A DNA stretch of 64,000 nt from Sphingobium lactosutens (GTDB lineage Bacteria; Pseudomonadota; Alphaproteobacteria; Sphingomonadales; Sphingomonadaceae). Of the stretch, positions 10,004 through 18,198 are shown one piece after another; position 1 is the first letter of the stretch, and every line of letters starts with the position of its first letter. The DNA is taken from the NCBI RefSeq assembly GCF_013393185.1, contig NZ_QJQX01000023.1:1-64000 (forward strand), read 5' to 3'. The notes below the pieces were generated by a model. That model was not told the origin of the DNA. It did no database searches and worked only from the letters and a program-made list of their open reading frames with translations. The position numbers were made by a program, and so were the translations under genes.

Positions 10004-10900
10004 ATGTTCCAGCATCCCGTGCGCGATACGGGCCGGTCCCGCGCGTCCATCCTCTGCGGGCTGATCGGCAGCGGCATCGCCGGATCGCGCAGCCCCGACA
10101 TGCATGAGACGGAAGCGCGCGCGCTTGGCCTGACCATGGTCTATCGCATCCTCGACGGCGAAATGATGGACTATGGCGCCGCCGACCTGCCCCGGCTGCT
10201 GCCGATGCTTCAGGCTATGGGCTTTAATGGCCTCAACGTCACCCATCCCTTCAAGCAGGATGTAATCCCGCTGATGGACAGCCTGTCCGGTGCCGCCAAG
10301 GCGCTGGGCGCGGTCAACACCATCCTGTTCCGCGATGGCAAGGCGCATGGCGACAATACCGACTGGTCGGGCTATCGCGCGCATTTCCTGGCTGGTCTGG
10401 GCAACCGTCCCCGCGCCCATGTCGCCCTGATCGGCGCGGGCGGCGCTGCCGCGGCGGTCGGCTATGCCCATCTCGACCTCGGCGCGACTCGGCTCACCAT
10501 CTGCGACCCGGCGCAGGACCGGGCCAGGGCTCTGGCGGGTCGGCTCGGCTGCCTCTTCCCCACGGCGAAAGTCGGCATCGCCGCCACGGCTGGGGAAGCG
10601 ATCGAAGGCGCGGACGGCGTGGCCCAGACCTCGCCGATCGGCATGCTCAGTCATCCCGGCCTGCCCTTCGACCCCGACCTGCTGACGCCCGATCAATGGG
10701 TGTCGGACATCATCTATTTCCCGCTTCAGACGTCTTTGCTTGAGGCTGCGGCGGCCAAGGGCTGCGCGACGCTCAATGGCGGCGGCATGGCGGTGATGCA
10801 GGCGGCGCATGCCTTTGCGCTGTTCACCGACAACGAACCCGACAATCAGCGCATGATCGCCGACTTCGATCGCGCAACCAGGCGGAGCGCCGCCGCATGA
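10004..10900 (+). CDS. Shikimate/quinate 5-dehydrogenase (AroE-type), catabolic context
   Basis: This 298-residue shikimate dehydrogenase interconverts shikimate and 3-dehydroshikimate with NAD(P). The substrate site shows SGIAGSRSP near residue 24, the catalytic Lys in NVTHPFKQD and the catalytic Asp in NTDWSGY. The nucleotide site is GAGGAAAAVGYAHLDLGA. ATG 10004 is preceded by AGGAAGA. Its position between an AAHS transporter and an OprB porin, opposite QuiC, suggests oxidation of imported shikimate or quinate rather than biosynthesis. Whether it also accepts quinate cannot be read off. The stop overlaps the ATG of the porin gene (ATGA). Confidence 0.85.
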   Translation: MFQHPVRDTGRSRASILCGLIGSGIAGSRSPDMHETEARALGLTMVYRILDGEMMDYGAADLPRLLPMLQAMGFNGLNVTHPFKQDVIPLMDSLSGAAKALGAVNTILFRDGKAHGDNTDWSGYRAHFLAGLGNRPRAHVALIGAGGAAAAVGYAHLDLGATRLTICDPAQDRARALAGRLGCLFPTAKVGIAATAGEAIEGADGVAQTSPIGMLSHPGLPFDPDLLTPDQWVSDIIYFPLQTSLLEAAAAKGCATLNGGGMAVMQAAHAFALFTDNEPDNQRMIADFDRATRRSAAA

Positions 10901-12210
10901 TCGCCGACGCCCCGCCGGCTCCGCCGCCGGCCATAGTCCTGCCCGTGCAGGTCGCGGCCCGCGAAGCGCCGCAATTGCAGGGGCCGCCCGCCGGTCCGCA
11001 GACGCCCCCACCGCCCCCGGCCACAAAGCCGGGCTGGCGCACGAAGCTGAAGGACAAGGGCGTCACCCTCACCTTCTCCTATGTGTCGGAAAGCGCGGCC
11101 TCCATCAGCGGCGGGCGCGATCAGGGTGCGGCCTATACGCAGCAATTGCTCGCATCGGCGGTTGTCGACACCGGCAAGGCCTTCGGCCTCGACGGCGGTA
11201 AGTTCATCGCGACGATCATCCACCGCAAGGGCGAGGATCTGACCGCCACCCGTCTCGGCAATCTGTTCGAAGTGCAGGAATTGTTCGGCGGCGGACAGGA
11301 TCTGCGTCCGGCCGAACTCAGCTACGAACAGCAGTTGAACGGCGGCAAGACCGCGCTGAAGATCGGCCTTTATCATACGGGCGACGACTTCGCGACCTTG
11401 CCTTCGGGCTGCCAGTTCCAGAATTTCGCCTTCTGCCCGCGCCCGACGACGCTGTTCTACAATAGCGGTTTTTCGGGCTTCCCCATCCCCCGCTGGGGCG
11501 TGCGCGCCCGGCAAGACATTGGCGGCGGCCTCAGCGTCACTGTCGCGGCGTTCGAAGTGAACAGCATTCGCGCCCAGACCGGCAATGGCTGGCAACTCGC
11601 GCCGCGCTTCGACAGCTTAGTCGTCCCGGTCGAACTGGGATGGAAGTCGGGCCAGAAGGAAGGGGGACTGCCGGGGCTGGTGCGCATCGGCGGTCTGGTC
11701 GACACGACCGATCGGGCCGACGTGCGCGACGACATCAATGGCGACAGCTATGTCCTGTCCGGCCTGTCTCCTGCCATGCGGCAGGAACGCTGGAGCGCCT
11801 GGGTGATGGCGGAAAAGATGATCGCCCGCTTCGGCCCCGGCGATCGCGGCCTGTCGCTGTTCGGCACCGCGACCCTGTCGGACAGCCATACGGCGCGCGT
11901 GCCCATCTTCCTGAGCGGCGGCTTCGTCGCGCGCGGACTGTGGGACAGCCGCCCCAAGGACAATTTCGGTCTGGGGCTGGTCTATGCCCGGGTCAATCCG
12001 CGCATCTCCGACCGTCAACGCGACCAGCAATCGCTGGGGCAGGCGGTCGACGTGCAGACATGGGAAGCGAGCGGCGAGATATTCTATGGCTGGCAGGCGA
12101 CACGCGAACTGCTTCTGCGCCCCAACCTGCAATATATCCACCGCGTCGGCGCGACCAGCCGCTATGCCGATGCGGTCGTAGCCGGCCTGACGGTCAAGCT
12201 GATCCTGTGA
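10897..12210 (+). CDS. OprB-family outer-membrane porin, no signal peptide visible
   Basis: This 437-residue beta-barrel porin belongs to the carbohydrate-selective OprB family. It begins with a proline-rich stretch (residues 5-50), then TLTFSYVSESAASISGG and repeated amphipathic strands such as LSYEQQL and LKIGLYHTGDDF. It ends VVAGLTVKLIL, a C-terminal strand with a hydrophobic end. It probably lets hydroaromatic acids cross the outer membrane. The only available start is the ATG that overlaps the aroE stop. No hydrophobic Sec leader follows, and none is encoded in frame upstream, which is abnormal for a porin. A deletion may have removed the leader, or a start was missed; see findings. Confidence 0.8.
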   Translation: MIADAPPAPPPAIVLPVQVAAREAPQLQGPPAGPQTPPPPPATKPGWRTKLKDKGVTLTFSYVSESAASISGGRDQGAAYTQQLLASAVVDTGKAFGLDGGKFIATIIHRKGEDLTATRLGNLFEVQELFGGGQDLRPAELSYEQQLNGGKTALKIGLYHTGDDFATLPSGCQFQNFAFCPRPTTLFYNSGFSGFPIPRWGVRARQDIGGGLSVTVAAFEVNSIRAQTGNGWQLAPRFDSLVVPVELGWKSGQKEGGLPGLVRIGGLVDTTDRADVRDDINGDSYVLSGLSPAMRQERWSAWVMAEKMIARFGPGDRGLSLFGTATLSDSHTARVPIFLSGGFVARGLWDSRPKDNFGLGLVYARVNPRISDRQRDQQSLGQAVDVQTWEASGEIFYGWQATRELLLRPNLQYIHRVGATSRYADAVVAGLTVKLIL

Positions 12211-12215
12211 CGCCC

Positions 12216-12245
12216 TATGGTCGTGGACATCAGTCCACGACCATA
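12216..12245. terminator. Hairpin between convergent porin and quiC genes
   Basis: A perfect 13-base-pair inverted repeat (12216-12228 with 12233-12245, loop ATCA) lies between the converging ends and includes the last codons and stop of the QuiC gene. No T-run follows on either side, so it is a bidirectional terminator candidate or an mRNA-stabilising stem rather than a classic intrinsic terminator. Confidence 0.55.
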
Positions 12246-14101
12246 TCGTCGCGGAAGCGATTCTGTGCCGCCAGCCGGACGCCGGCATTGGGCGCGCCAT
12301 AGCCGGCATAGCCGGGCGTGCGCTGCACGATCTCAAAGAAGAACAGCTTGTCGAAGGCGCGGCTGTAAAGCTGCCAGAAGCCGTTGCCATCGGCATCTTC
12401 GTCATAGAGAATGCCCAATTCCGCCATGCGCGCGATCGTCGCATCGTCGAAACCGAAGCGGGCCGCCAGATCCTCATGATAATTGGCCGGGATCGTCAGC
12501 ATCGCCGCGCCGCTGTCACGCAGCGCCTGCGCCGTGGCGAAAATATCGTCGGTGCCAAGCGCAACATGCTGATAACCGCCGCCGATACCCTGTTCCAGAA
12601 AGCGCGACGACAGGGTTTCCCGCGCGTCCGAGGCATTGAGCGTCACGCGGAAACCGCTGTCCGGGGATTGCAGCGCCTGACTATGGACCAGACCCGACGG
12701 GTCGATCACATCCTGCGCCGCCTTCGCCTCCAGCCCGAACAGGGCGCGCCAGTAAAGCTGCCAGGACAGGAACTCATCCTCATGCACCACCGCGGCCAGA
12801 TGATCGAAGCTGCGCGCGTGGACCAGCGCGTCCGGCTCGACGTCGAGCGCCACGAACTCGCGCGCCCAAAGCCCTTCGACCTCATTGTCGTCGATCAGAT
12901 AGACCAGGCTGCCGCCGACACCGCGCAATGCCGGCATCGCCATGCGACCCGGACGCCCTTCGGGACTATAGGCCTTGATCCCCAGCGCCGCCGCGCGCGC
13001 CAGCACGGCCGCCTTATCCCTCACCCGCACGCCGATCGCGCAGATGGAGGGGCCATGGGCGCTGCGATAGGCGCTGGCGAACCCCTTGGGTTCGGCATTG
13101 ATGACGAAGTTCACGCCACCCTGCCGCCAGCGCGTCACCTTCTTCTGCCGATGCTCGCCGGCGAGGGTGAAGCCGAGTGAGGCGAAAGTGCTGCCGAGCC
13201 GGGCCGAACTGGCTCCATCGGCGGTGAATTCCACGAATTCGGCGCCCAGCATCGGCTGCGGCGCGGGCATGTGTGTCTCCTGCCCCAGCCGCCGCCGGGC
13301 GGCGTCGCGCACATAGTCGAGCGAGCGATGCCCGTCCTCCGCCACCAGCGCCGCGCTGTTCGAGCGAAAGCGGTCGTTGAAGATTTCCAGCGAGAGCGGC
13401 CCGTCATAGCCGGTGCGCAATATCTCCGCGACATAGGCTTCGACGTCTAGCCCGCCCTGCCCCGGCAGGTTGCGGAAATGGCGGCTCCAGTAGAGCAGGT
13501 CCATGTCGAGCAACGGTGCGTCGGCCAACTGGACGAAGACGATCTTATCGCCGCGAATGGCGCGGATGCTTTCGCTCGGAATCCCGCGCGACAGCGAGTG
13601 ATAGCTGTCGAGGATGATACCGATATTGGGATGATCGACCTGCTCGACGATCGACCAGACATCGCGATGGTCGAACACATGGCGCCCCCATGCCAGCGCC
13701 TCATAACCGACGAGGATATCGCGCTTCGCCGCGCGATCACCCAGTTCGCGGAAATCATCGACGATGCGCTCGCGCTCGCCCAGCGACACCGGCGCGCAGT
13801 TGGAGCAGACGAGAATGCGATCCGTGCCCAGTTCGCCCATCAGGTCGAACTTGCGTTCCGCCCGGTCCATGGCACGCTGGCGAAGCGCACCCGGCATCCC
13901 CTCGAAATCTCGGAAGGGCTGGTAGAGCATGCAGGCAAGGCCCAGATCATCCAGCATCCGCCGCACCGCGCGCGGGGACAGGGACGATCCGATCAGGTCA
14001 TTCTCGAAAATCTCGACCCCGGTAAAGCCCGCCCCGGCCGCCGCGCGCAGCTTTTCCTCCAGCGTACCCCTGAGCGAAACGGTGGCGATGGCGTTGGACA
14101 T
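12230..14101 (-). CDS. quiC: 3-dehydroshikimate dehydratase, QuiC-type fusion with HPPD-like domain
   Basis: This 623-residue two-domain enzyme dehydrates 3-dehydroshikimate to protocatechuate. Residues 1-280 form a xylose-isomerase-like TIM barrel (GFTGVEIFENDL, GYEALAWGRHVFD, GIILDSYHSLSRG, VQLADAPL, SLEIFNDRFR) that carries the dehydratase site. The C-terminal half has two vicinal-oxygen-chelate repeats like 4-hydroxyphenylpyruvate dioxygenase (SFDHLAAVVHEDEF, GYQHVALGTDDIF, KLFFFEIVQRTPGY), with the His, His and Glu metal ligands visible. The arrangement is that of Pseudomonas QuiC1. It converges on the porin gene. Together with the transporter, porin and AroE-type enzyme it makes a complete route from external shikimate to protocatechuate. 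Confidence 0.9.
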   Translation of the reverse strand: MSNAIATVSLRGTLEEKLRAAAGAGFTGVEIFENDLIGSSLSPRAVRRMLDDLGLACMLYQPFRDFEGMPGALRQRAMDRAERKFDLMGELGTDRILVCSNCAPVSLGERERIVDDFRELGDRAAKRDILVGYEALAWGRHVFDHRDVWSIVEQVDHPNIGIILDSYHSLSRGIPSESIRAIRGDKIVFVQLADAPLLDMDLLYWSRHFRNLPGQGGLDVEAYVAEILRTGYDGPLSLEIFNDRFRSNSAALVAEDGHRSLDYVRDAARRRLGQETHMPAPQPMLGAEFVEFTADGASSARLGSTFASLGFTLAGEHRQKKVTRWRQGGVNFVINAEPKGFASAYRSAHGPSICAIGVRVRDKAAVLARAAALGIKAYSPEGRPGRMAMPALRGVGGSLVYLIDDNEVEGLWAREFVALDVEPDALVHARSFDHLAAVVHEDEFLSWQLYWRALFGLEAKAAQDVIDPSGLVHSQALQSPDSGFRVTLNASDARETLSSRFLEQGIGGGYQHVALGTDDIFATAQALRDSGAAMLTIPANYHEDLAARFGFDDATIARMAELGILYDEDADGNGFWQLYSRAFDKLFFFEIVQRTPGYAGYGAPNAGVRLAAQNRFRDDMVVD

Positions 14102-14303
14102 GACGGCTCCTTTGTCGAGCCGCCATCATCCTCCCATATGCCCATGACGATAAAGGGGGTGTGACGCACCCTCCCATGCCATGACGTTATAGATGTTCCG
14201 TTCTTAGAACCTCCTCCGATCAGATCGAAGCGGAACAGGCTCTGTTTCTTTTGTTTTCCGTGATTTCCGAGCCGTGAAATGTTCCATTACACTCGAAATC
14301 ACT

Positions 14304-15911
14304 CTAGCGATAACGACCCATCGTCACCTTGATCCAGACCGGCTTGTCGATCAGGTTCAGCCCATAATCGGTCTGGTCGCCATTCCAGACCCGGTCCATG
14401 ATCCAGGCGCCCTTGTTGAAATGGCCTTCCTCGACCCTGACCACCATGCCGCCCGGAGCGCTGCCTTCCTTCGCTGCGAAGTTCACGCGGACATGGTCGC
14501 CGGTGAAGAGAAATTCGTTGGCGGACAGTTGCGCCACCACCATGCCGCCGGTCGGCGCCGTGGCCCAAGCTGGCAGGTCGGCCTTGGGGAACCATTCGCG
14601 CTGGCCGAATTGCCATTGACCGAAGCTGGCCGTGATCGTCCAGTCGCCCATGGTCGTGCTCGTCGACGCGCCATCGTCGGGCTTGGCCGTGCCCCAGACC
14701 GGATGTTCGAAGGCGATCTTCGCCCAGGGCGCTGCCGCCACGGCGCGATATTTGTCGCCGAACGCATCGAGCGTCGCGTCGTCGAAGCTCTTGGCGCCGA
14801 GCGGGTAGTTATAATAGCCGGTGCCATCCATGCCGAAAGGCGAGAAGCCGATTGCGCCGCGCCCCAGCGTCGCCCAGAAATAGCGGGCATATTCGGCAGC
14901 ATTGCCGATTTCCGGCACCATCAGCGCATTGTCCGGCCGAGTGTAGAGATCGAGATGCCTGAAGACGTTGCGGCTCGCCCGGTCGTAAATGTCAGGCGCG
15001 GCGAAATCGAGCGACGGCGCGGCCGCCTTCCAGATGTCGATGACATCGCCCTGCGGCCCGCCGCTCGACAGCGCCATCGGATCGGGCTTGGCGAAAGGAT
15101 CGCCCAGCGCCGCGTTCACATACATGGGCAGCGGCTTGATCGCCTTGCCCGCCGACGCCAGCGCCTCGATATAGCGGGCCGTGTGCCATGTATTGAACGC
15201 GCGATCGGCCTGATCGCCAAAGACGGTCGCCCAGTTGCCCGCCGGTTTCTTCAAGGCCTTAGCCAGCGCCGCCGGTACCGGCCCGTCGAACAGCGTCTGC
15301 GCCGCCGCGCCGAAATCGCGCGGATTGCGGTAGCTGCCGACCTCATTTTCCGGCTGCACCATGATGACTGTGTTCTGCGCATCATGATCGCGCACATAGG
15401 TCATCAGCTTCAGGAAGGCGCGCTTGTCCGCCTCCAGCGTCGCCGCGCCATGGGGCGAAAGCACGTCATGGTCCTTGCCCTCCTTCGTCTTCATGCGCGG
15501 GAAACGGCGATTGTCGAGCTTTACCCAGTCGGGGGTATAGGCAAGACCGGTATTCTTCCACGCGCCGAACCAGAGCAGGACGATGCGCTTGTCATGCTTG
15601 CGCGCCTCATCGAGCAGGGTCTGGACGAAGCCATAGTCGAACTTCCCCTCCTGCGGTTCCAACTGCTCCCAGGCGACCGGAACCTCGACCGTGTTGGCGC
15701 CGATCCGGTCCAGCACCGGCCAGACCTTTGCCAGCGGCGCGGCATAGTTGCTGCTGTTGTTGACCTGCCCGCCCAGAATCAGGAAGGGCGCGCCATCGAC
15801 GATCAGCGCGTGGCGGCCCGCCTGCGTTTCGATATGGGGGACATCGCCCTGCGCCAATGCAGGCGTGGCGGACAGGAGGGTGGCGGCGAGCAGAAACCGG
15901 GCAAGGTTCAT
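14304..15911 (-). CDS. Secreted GH35/GH42-like beta-galactosidase with DUF5597 C-terminal domain
   Basis: This 535-residue exported glycosidase has a typical Sec leader (MNLARFLLAATLLSATPALAQ). A clan GH-A barrel follows: ILGGQVNNSSNY, VPVAWEQLEPQEGKFDY, acid/base Glu in QPENEVGSYRN and the probable nucleophile in MVPEIGNAAEY. The C-terminal part from about residue 390 matches the beta-sandwich (DUF5597) that follows such barrels. In the neighbouring glycan locus it would remove beta-galactose from side chains, as GH35 enzymes do from xyloglucan. It is the last gene of a minus-strand operon that starts at 20.7 kb. A GH42-like or arabinofuranosidase activity is a possible alternative. Confidence 0.82.
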   Translation of the reverse strand: MNLARFLLAATLLSATPALAQGDVPHIETQAGRHALIVDGAPFLILGGQVNNSSNYAAPLAKVWPVLDRIGANTVEVPVAWEQLEPQEGKFDYGFVQTLLDEARKHDKRIVLLWFGAWKNTGLAYTPDWVKLDNRRFPRMKTKEGKDHDVLSPHGAATLEADKRAFLKLMTYVRDHDAQNTVIMVQPENEVGSYRNPRDFGAAAQTLFDGPVPAALAKALKKPAGNWATVFGDQADRAFNTWHTARYIEALASAGKAIKPLPMYVNAALGDPFAKPDPMALSSGGPQGDVIDIWKAAAPSLDFAAPDIYDRASRNVFRHLDLYTRPDNALMVPEIGNAAEYARYFWATLGRGAIGFSPFGMDGTGYYNYPLGAKSFDDATLDAFGDKYRAVAAAPWAKIAFEHPVWGTAKPDDGASTSTTMGDWTITASFGQWQFGQREWFPKADLPAWATAPTGGMVVAQLSANEFLFTGDHVRVNFAAKEGSAPGGMVVRVEEGHFNKGAWIMDRVWNGDQTDYGLNLIDKPVWIKVTMGRYR

Positions 15912-15923
15912 TCAAAAGGCCTT

Positions 15924-16268
15924 TCAGGGCTGTTCGTCGAGGGAGAAGATGCGGGTGGCTTCGGTCCATTTGGCGTCCGGGGTTGCCCATGGAAGCGGTC
16001 GCTGGACGCCGTCCATCTGCGCTTCCCAGATTTGCACCGCCGGATTGGCGGCGTCCGCCACCACCTTGGCCGCCGGGTCGAAACCGGGACCGGTTTCCAT
16101 CAGCATGACGAGGCGATTACCGCTGCGGTAAATCTCCATGGCGGTCACATCGGCAGCGCGGATGCTCGCGCCGATCGCCGGCGGCAGCGCGCCCGACGCG
16201 TGCCATGCCTCATATTGAGCGATGGCCTGCGCATCGTCGACCAAATCGATCAGCAATATATGCCGCAT
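15924..16268 (-). CDS. L-rhamnose/L-fucose mutarotase (DUF718 family)
   Basis: This 114-residue aldose 1-epimerase of the RhaM-like dimeric alpha/beta-barrel family interconverts anomers of a 6-deoxyhexose. The family pattern is seen in DLVDDAQAIAQYEAWH, YRSGNRLVMLMET and VQIWEAQMDGVQRPLP. In the Campylobacter jejuni L-fucose locus a DUF718 protein (Cj0488) sits with FucP and a split UxaA-type dehydratase, as here, so L-fucose is the more likely substrate than L-rhamnose. The start overlaps the SDR stop by one base (TGATG). Confidence 0.85.
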   Translation of the reverse strand: MRHILLIDLVDDAQAIAQYEAWHASGALPPAIGASIRAADVTAMEIYRSGNRLVMLMETGPGFDPAAKVVADAANPAVQIWEAQMDGVQRPLPWATPDAKWTEATRIFSLDEQP

Positions 16269-16999
16269 CAGTTGACCCAGCCGCCGTCGATCACATGGAC
16301 CGCGCCGGTGGTGAAGGCAGCCTCATCGCTGGAGAGGTAGAGGACGAGGCCCGCAATCTCCTCCGCCCGGCCGAGGCGGCCCATGGGCTGGCGGGCGATG
16401 AAAGCGGCCTGCGCGGTTTCATAGTCGCCGGTATCGTGCAGCCGCTGCTGGAGCGAGGGCGTGTCGATCGTGCCGGGGCAGATGCAGTTGCAGCGAATGC
16501 CCTGGCCGACGAAATCGGCGGCCACCGCCTTGGTGAGGCCGATGACGCCCGCCTTGCTCGCGCCATAGGCGAAGCGGTTGGGAATGCCCTTCACCGAACT
16601 GGCGATGGAGGACATGTTGACGATCGCCCCGGCGCTCTTGTCCAGCATGCCGGGCAGGAAGGCGCGGATCGTGTGATACATGGCGGTCATGTTGAGCGAG
16701 AGGGCGAAGTCCCAATCCTCCTGACTGCATTCCAGGATATTGCCCGCATGGACCACCCCCGCGATATTGGCGAGGATGTCGATCGGGCCGACCTCCGCCG
16801 CCAGCGCGCGGACGGCCGCGCCATCGGTCGCGTCGAGCGCGCGCAACTCGCAGCCTTCTAGCCCCTCAAGCGCCTCGCGATCCCGGTCGGTCGCGATCAC
16901 GCGCGCGCCTTCTTCCACGAAACGCTGTGCCGTGGCACGGCCGATGCCCCGCGCCGCCGCCGTGATCAGCGCTACCTTGCCGTTGAGACGCCCGCTCAT
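16268..16999 (-). CDS. SDR oxidoreductase, probable 2-keto-3-deoxy-L-fuconate/rhamnonate dehydrogenase
   Basis: This 243-residue short-chain dehydrogenase has the NAD site TAAARGIGRA near residue 12, the NIAG-type ANIAGV, the catalytic Ser in MSSIASS and the YGASK pair near 150. The C-terminal block CNCICPGTIDTPSL...GRAEEIAGLVLYLSSDEAAF is characteristic of the DHRS6/BDH2-like group, which in bacteria includes 2-keto-3-deoxy-L-fuconate and L-rhamnonate 4-dehydrogenases. I chose ATG 16999 because it overlaps the upstream stop as ATGA and the longer frame adds nothing recognisable. It would oxidise the C4 hydroxyl of the keto-deoxy acid. L-fucose dehydrogenase (FucX-like) is the alternative. 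Confidence 0.8.
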   Translation of the reverse strand: MSGRLNGKVALITAAARGIGRATAQRFVEEGARVIATDRDREALEGLEGCELRALDATDGAAVRALAAEVGPIDILANIAGVVHAGNILECSQEDWDFALSLNMTAMYHTIRAFLPGMLDKSAGAIVNMSSIASSVKGIPNRFAYGASKAGVIGLTKAVAADFVGQGIRCNCICPGTIDTPSLQQRLHDTGDYETAQAAFIARQPMGRLGRAEEIAGLVLYLSSDEAAFTTGAVHVIDGGWVN

Positions 17000-18198
17000 G
17001 CGCGCGTCCTTGCGGGCAGACATTCCGGACCGATGGGATCGAAAGCCTTGTAGGTCAAAATAAACTCCTGATGGCCAAGGGATTCAGAGATGCTGCGTTC
17101 ACCCGCCGCGACGGCGAGCACCTTGTCGTATATTTCCGTGCCCACCTGTTCCAGCGTCGCATCGCCTTCCAGGATGCGGCCGGCATTGACGTCCATGTCG
17201 GCGGCGAGGCGGCGGCCGGTGTCCGGATTAGCGCAGATCTTGATGACCGGCGAAATGGCCGATCCGACCACCGATCCGCGCCCGGTGGTGAACAGGGTCA
17301 GATGCGCGCCGCAGGCGATGAGTTCGACGATCTCGGCATTGTCGGAAATATTGGGAAAGCCGAAGCGCGGCTCGCCATCGGGCACCACGTCAAGCAGATA
17401 GAGGCCGCCCGTCGGCGGAACGTCGCCCGGCTTCAATATGCCGTCGATGGTAGAGGAGCCGGACTTGGAATAGGCGCCCATCGACTTTTCCTCCTGCGTC
17501 GTCAGGCCGCCCTCCGCATTGCCCGGCGCGAAGCTGCCGAAGCCCATGATCGTGTAGTAGCGCTCGGCCTTCTGCACGCATTGCTCGATCGCGACCGCCA
17601 GTTCGGGCGTGCGCGCGCGGTCGGCCATGATCGTCTCGCAACCGACCAGTTCGCCCGTCTCCTCGAAGATGCAGGCCGCGCCGTCCGCCACCAGCCGGTC
17701 GAAGGCGCGACCGACCGCCGGATTGGCGGTGATGCCGCTGGTGCCGTCCGATCCGCCGCAGATGGTGCCGACGACCAGTTCCTCCACGCCCATCGCCACG
17801 CGCGGCGCATCGGCGATAGCGGCGCGCACCCGCTCCACCGCCTCCAGCCCGGCCGCGATCGTCGCCGCGGTGCCGCCGGCCTCCTGGATCACCAGCAGTT
17901 CGGCCGGGCGACCACTCGCCCGCGCCACCGCCAGCAGCCGCTCGCGATTGAAGCTTTCGCAGCCCAGCGACACGATCACCAGCCCGCCGACATTGGGGTG
18001 GGTGGCGATCGCCTCCATCACCTTGGCGGCATAGGCGTTGGGATAGCAGCCGGGAAAGCCGATCAGCTGGACGTCAGGATCGTCCGCCTTGTCGACGATC
18101 CGCCGCGCGACATGATGCGCGCATTCCACCAGATAGGCGACCGCGACGACATTGCGGATGCCCTTGCGCCCATCCTGCCGGAGCCAGGCCTCGATCAT
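16996..18198 (-). CDS. UxaA-family dehydratase, C-terminal catalytic domain as a separate protein
   Basis: This 400-residue protein is the catalytic domain of the altronate/galactarate dehydratase family, which removes water from a sugar acid to give a 2-keto-3-deoxy acid. Visible blocks include RKGIRN, GFPGCYPN, SLGCESFN, IQEAGGT, GTICGGSDGTSGITANPA, ETGELVG and FTTGRGS, the last typical of the C-terminal region. The conserved Cys residues suggest an iron centre. The N-terminal SAF domain that normally precedes it is carried by the next gene upstream, with a 4-base overlap. In this locus L-fuconate is the likely substrate, because the set matches that of C. jejuni Cj0482/Cj0483. Confidence 0.85.
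   Translation of the reverse strand: MIEAWLRQDGRKGIRNVVAVAYLVECAHHVARRIVDKADDPDVQLIGFPGCYPNAYAAKVMEAIATHPNVGGLVIVSLGCESFNRERLLAVARASGRPAELLVIQEAGGTAATIAAGLEAVERVRAAIADAPRVAMGVEELVVGTICGGSDGTSGITANPAVGRAFDRLVADGAACIFEETGELVGCETIMADRARTPELAVAIEQCVQKAERYYTIMGFGSFAPGNAEGGLTTQEEKSMGAYSKSGSSTIDGILKPGDVPPTGGLYLLDVVPDGEPRFGFPNISDNAEIVELIACGAHLTLFTTGRGSVVGSAISPVIKICANPDTGRRLAADMDVNAGRILEGDATLEQVGTEIYDKVLAVAAGERSISESLGHQEFILTYKAFDPIGPECLPARTRA

Noticed and set aside
14274..16340. 688-codon plus-strand open frame opposite the GH35, mutarotase and SDR genes
   Set aside because: It is antisense to three clear genes, has no family motif, and is rich in Arg, Ala and Gly as expected from codon-position GC bias.
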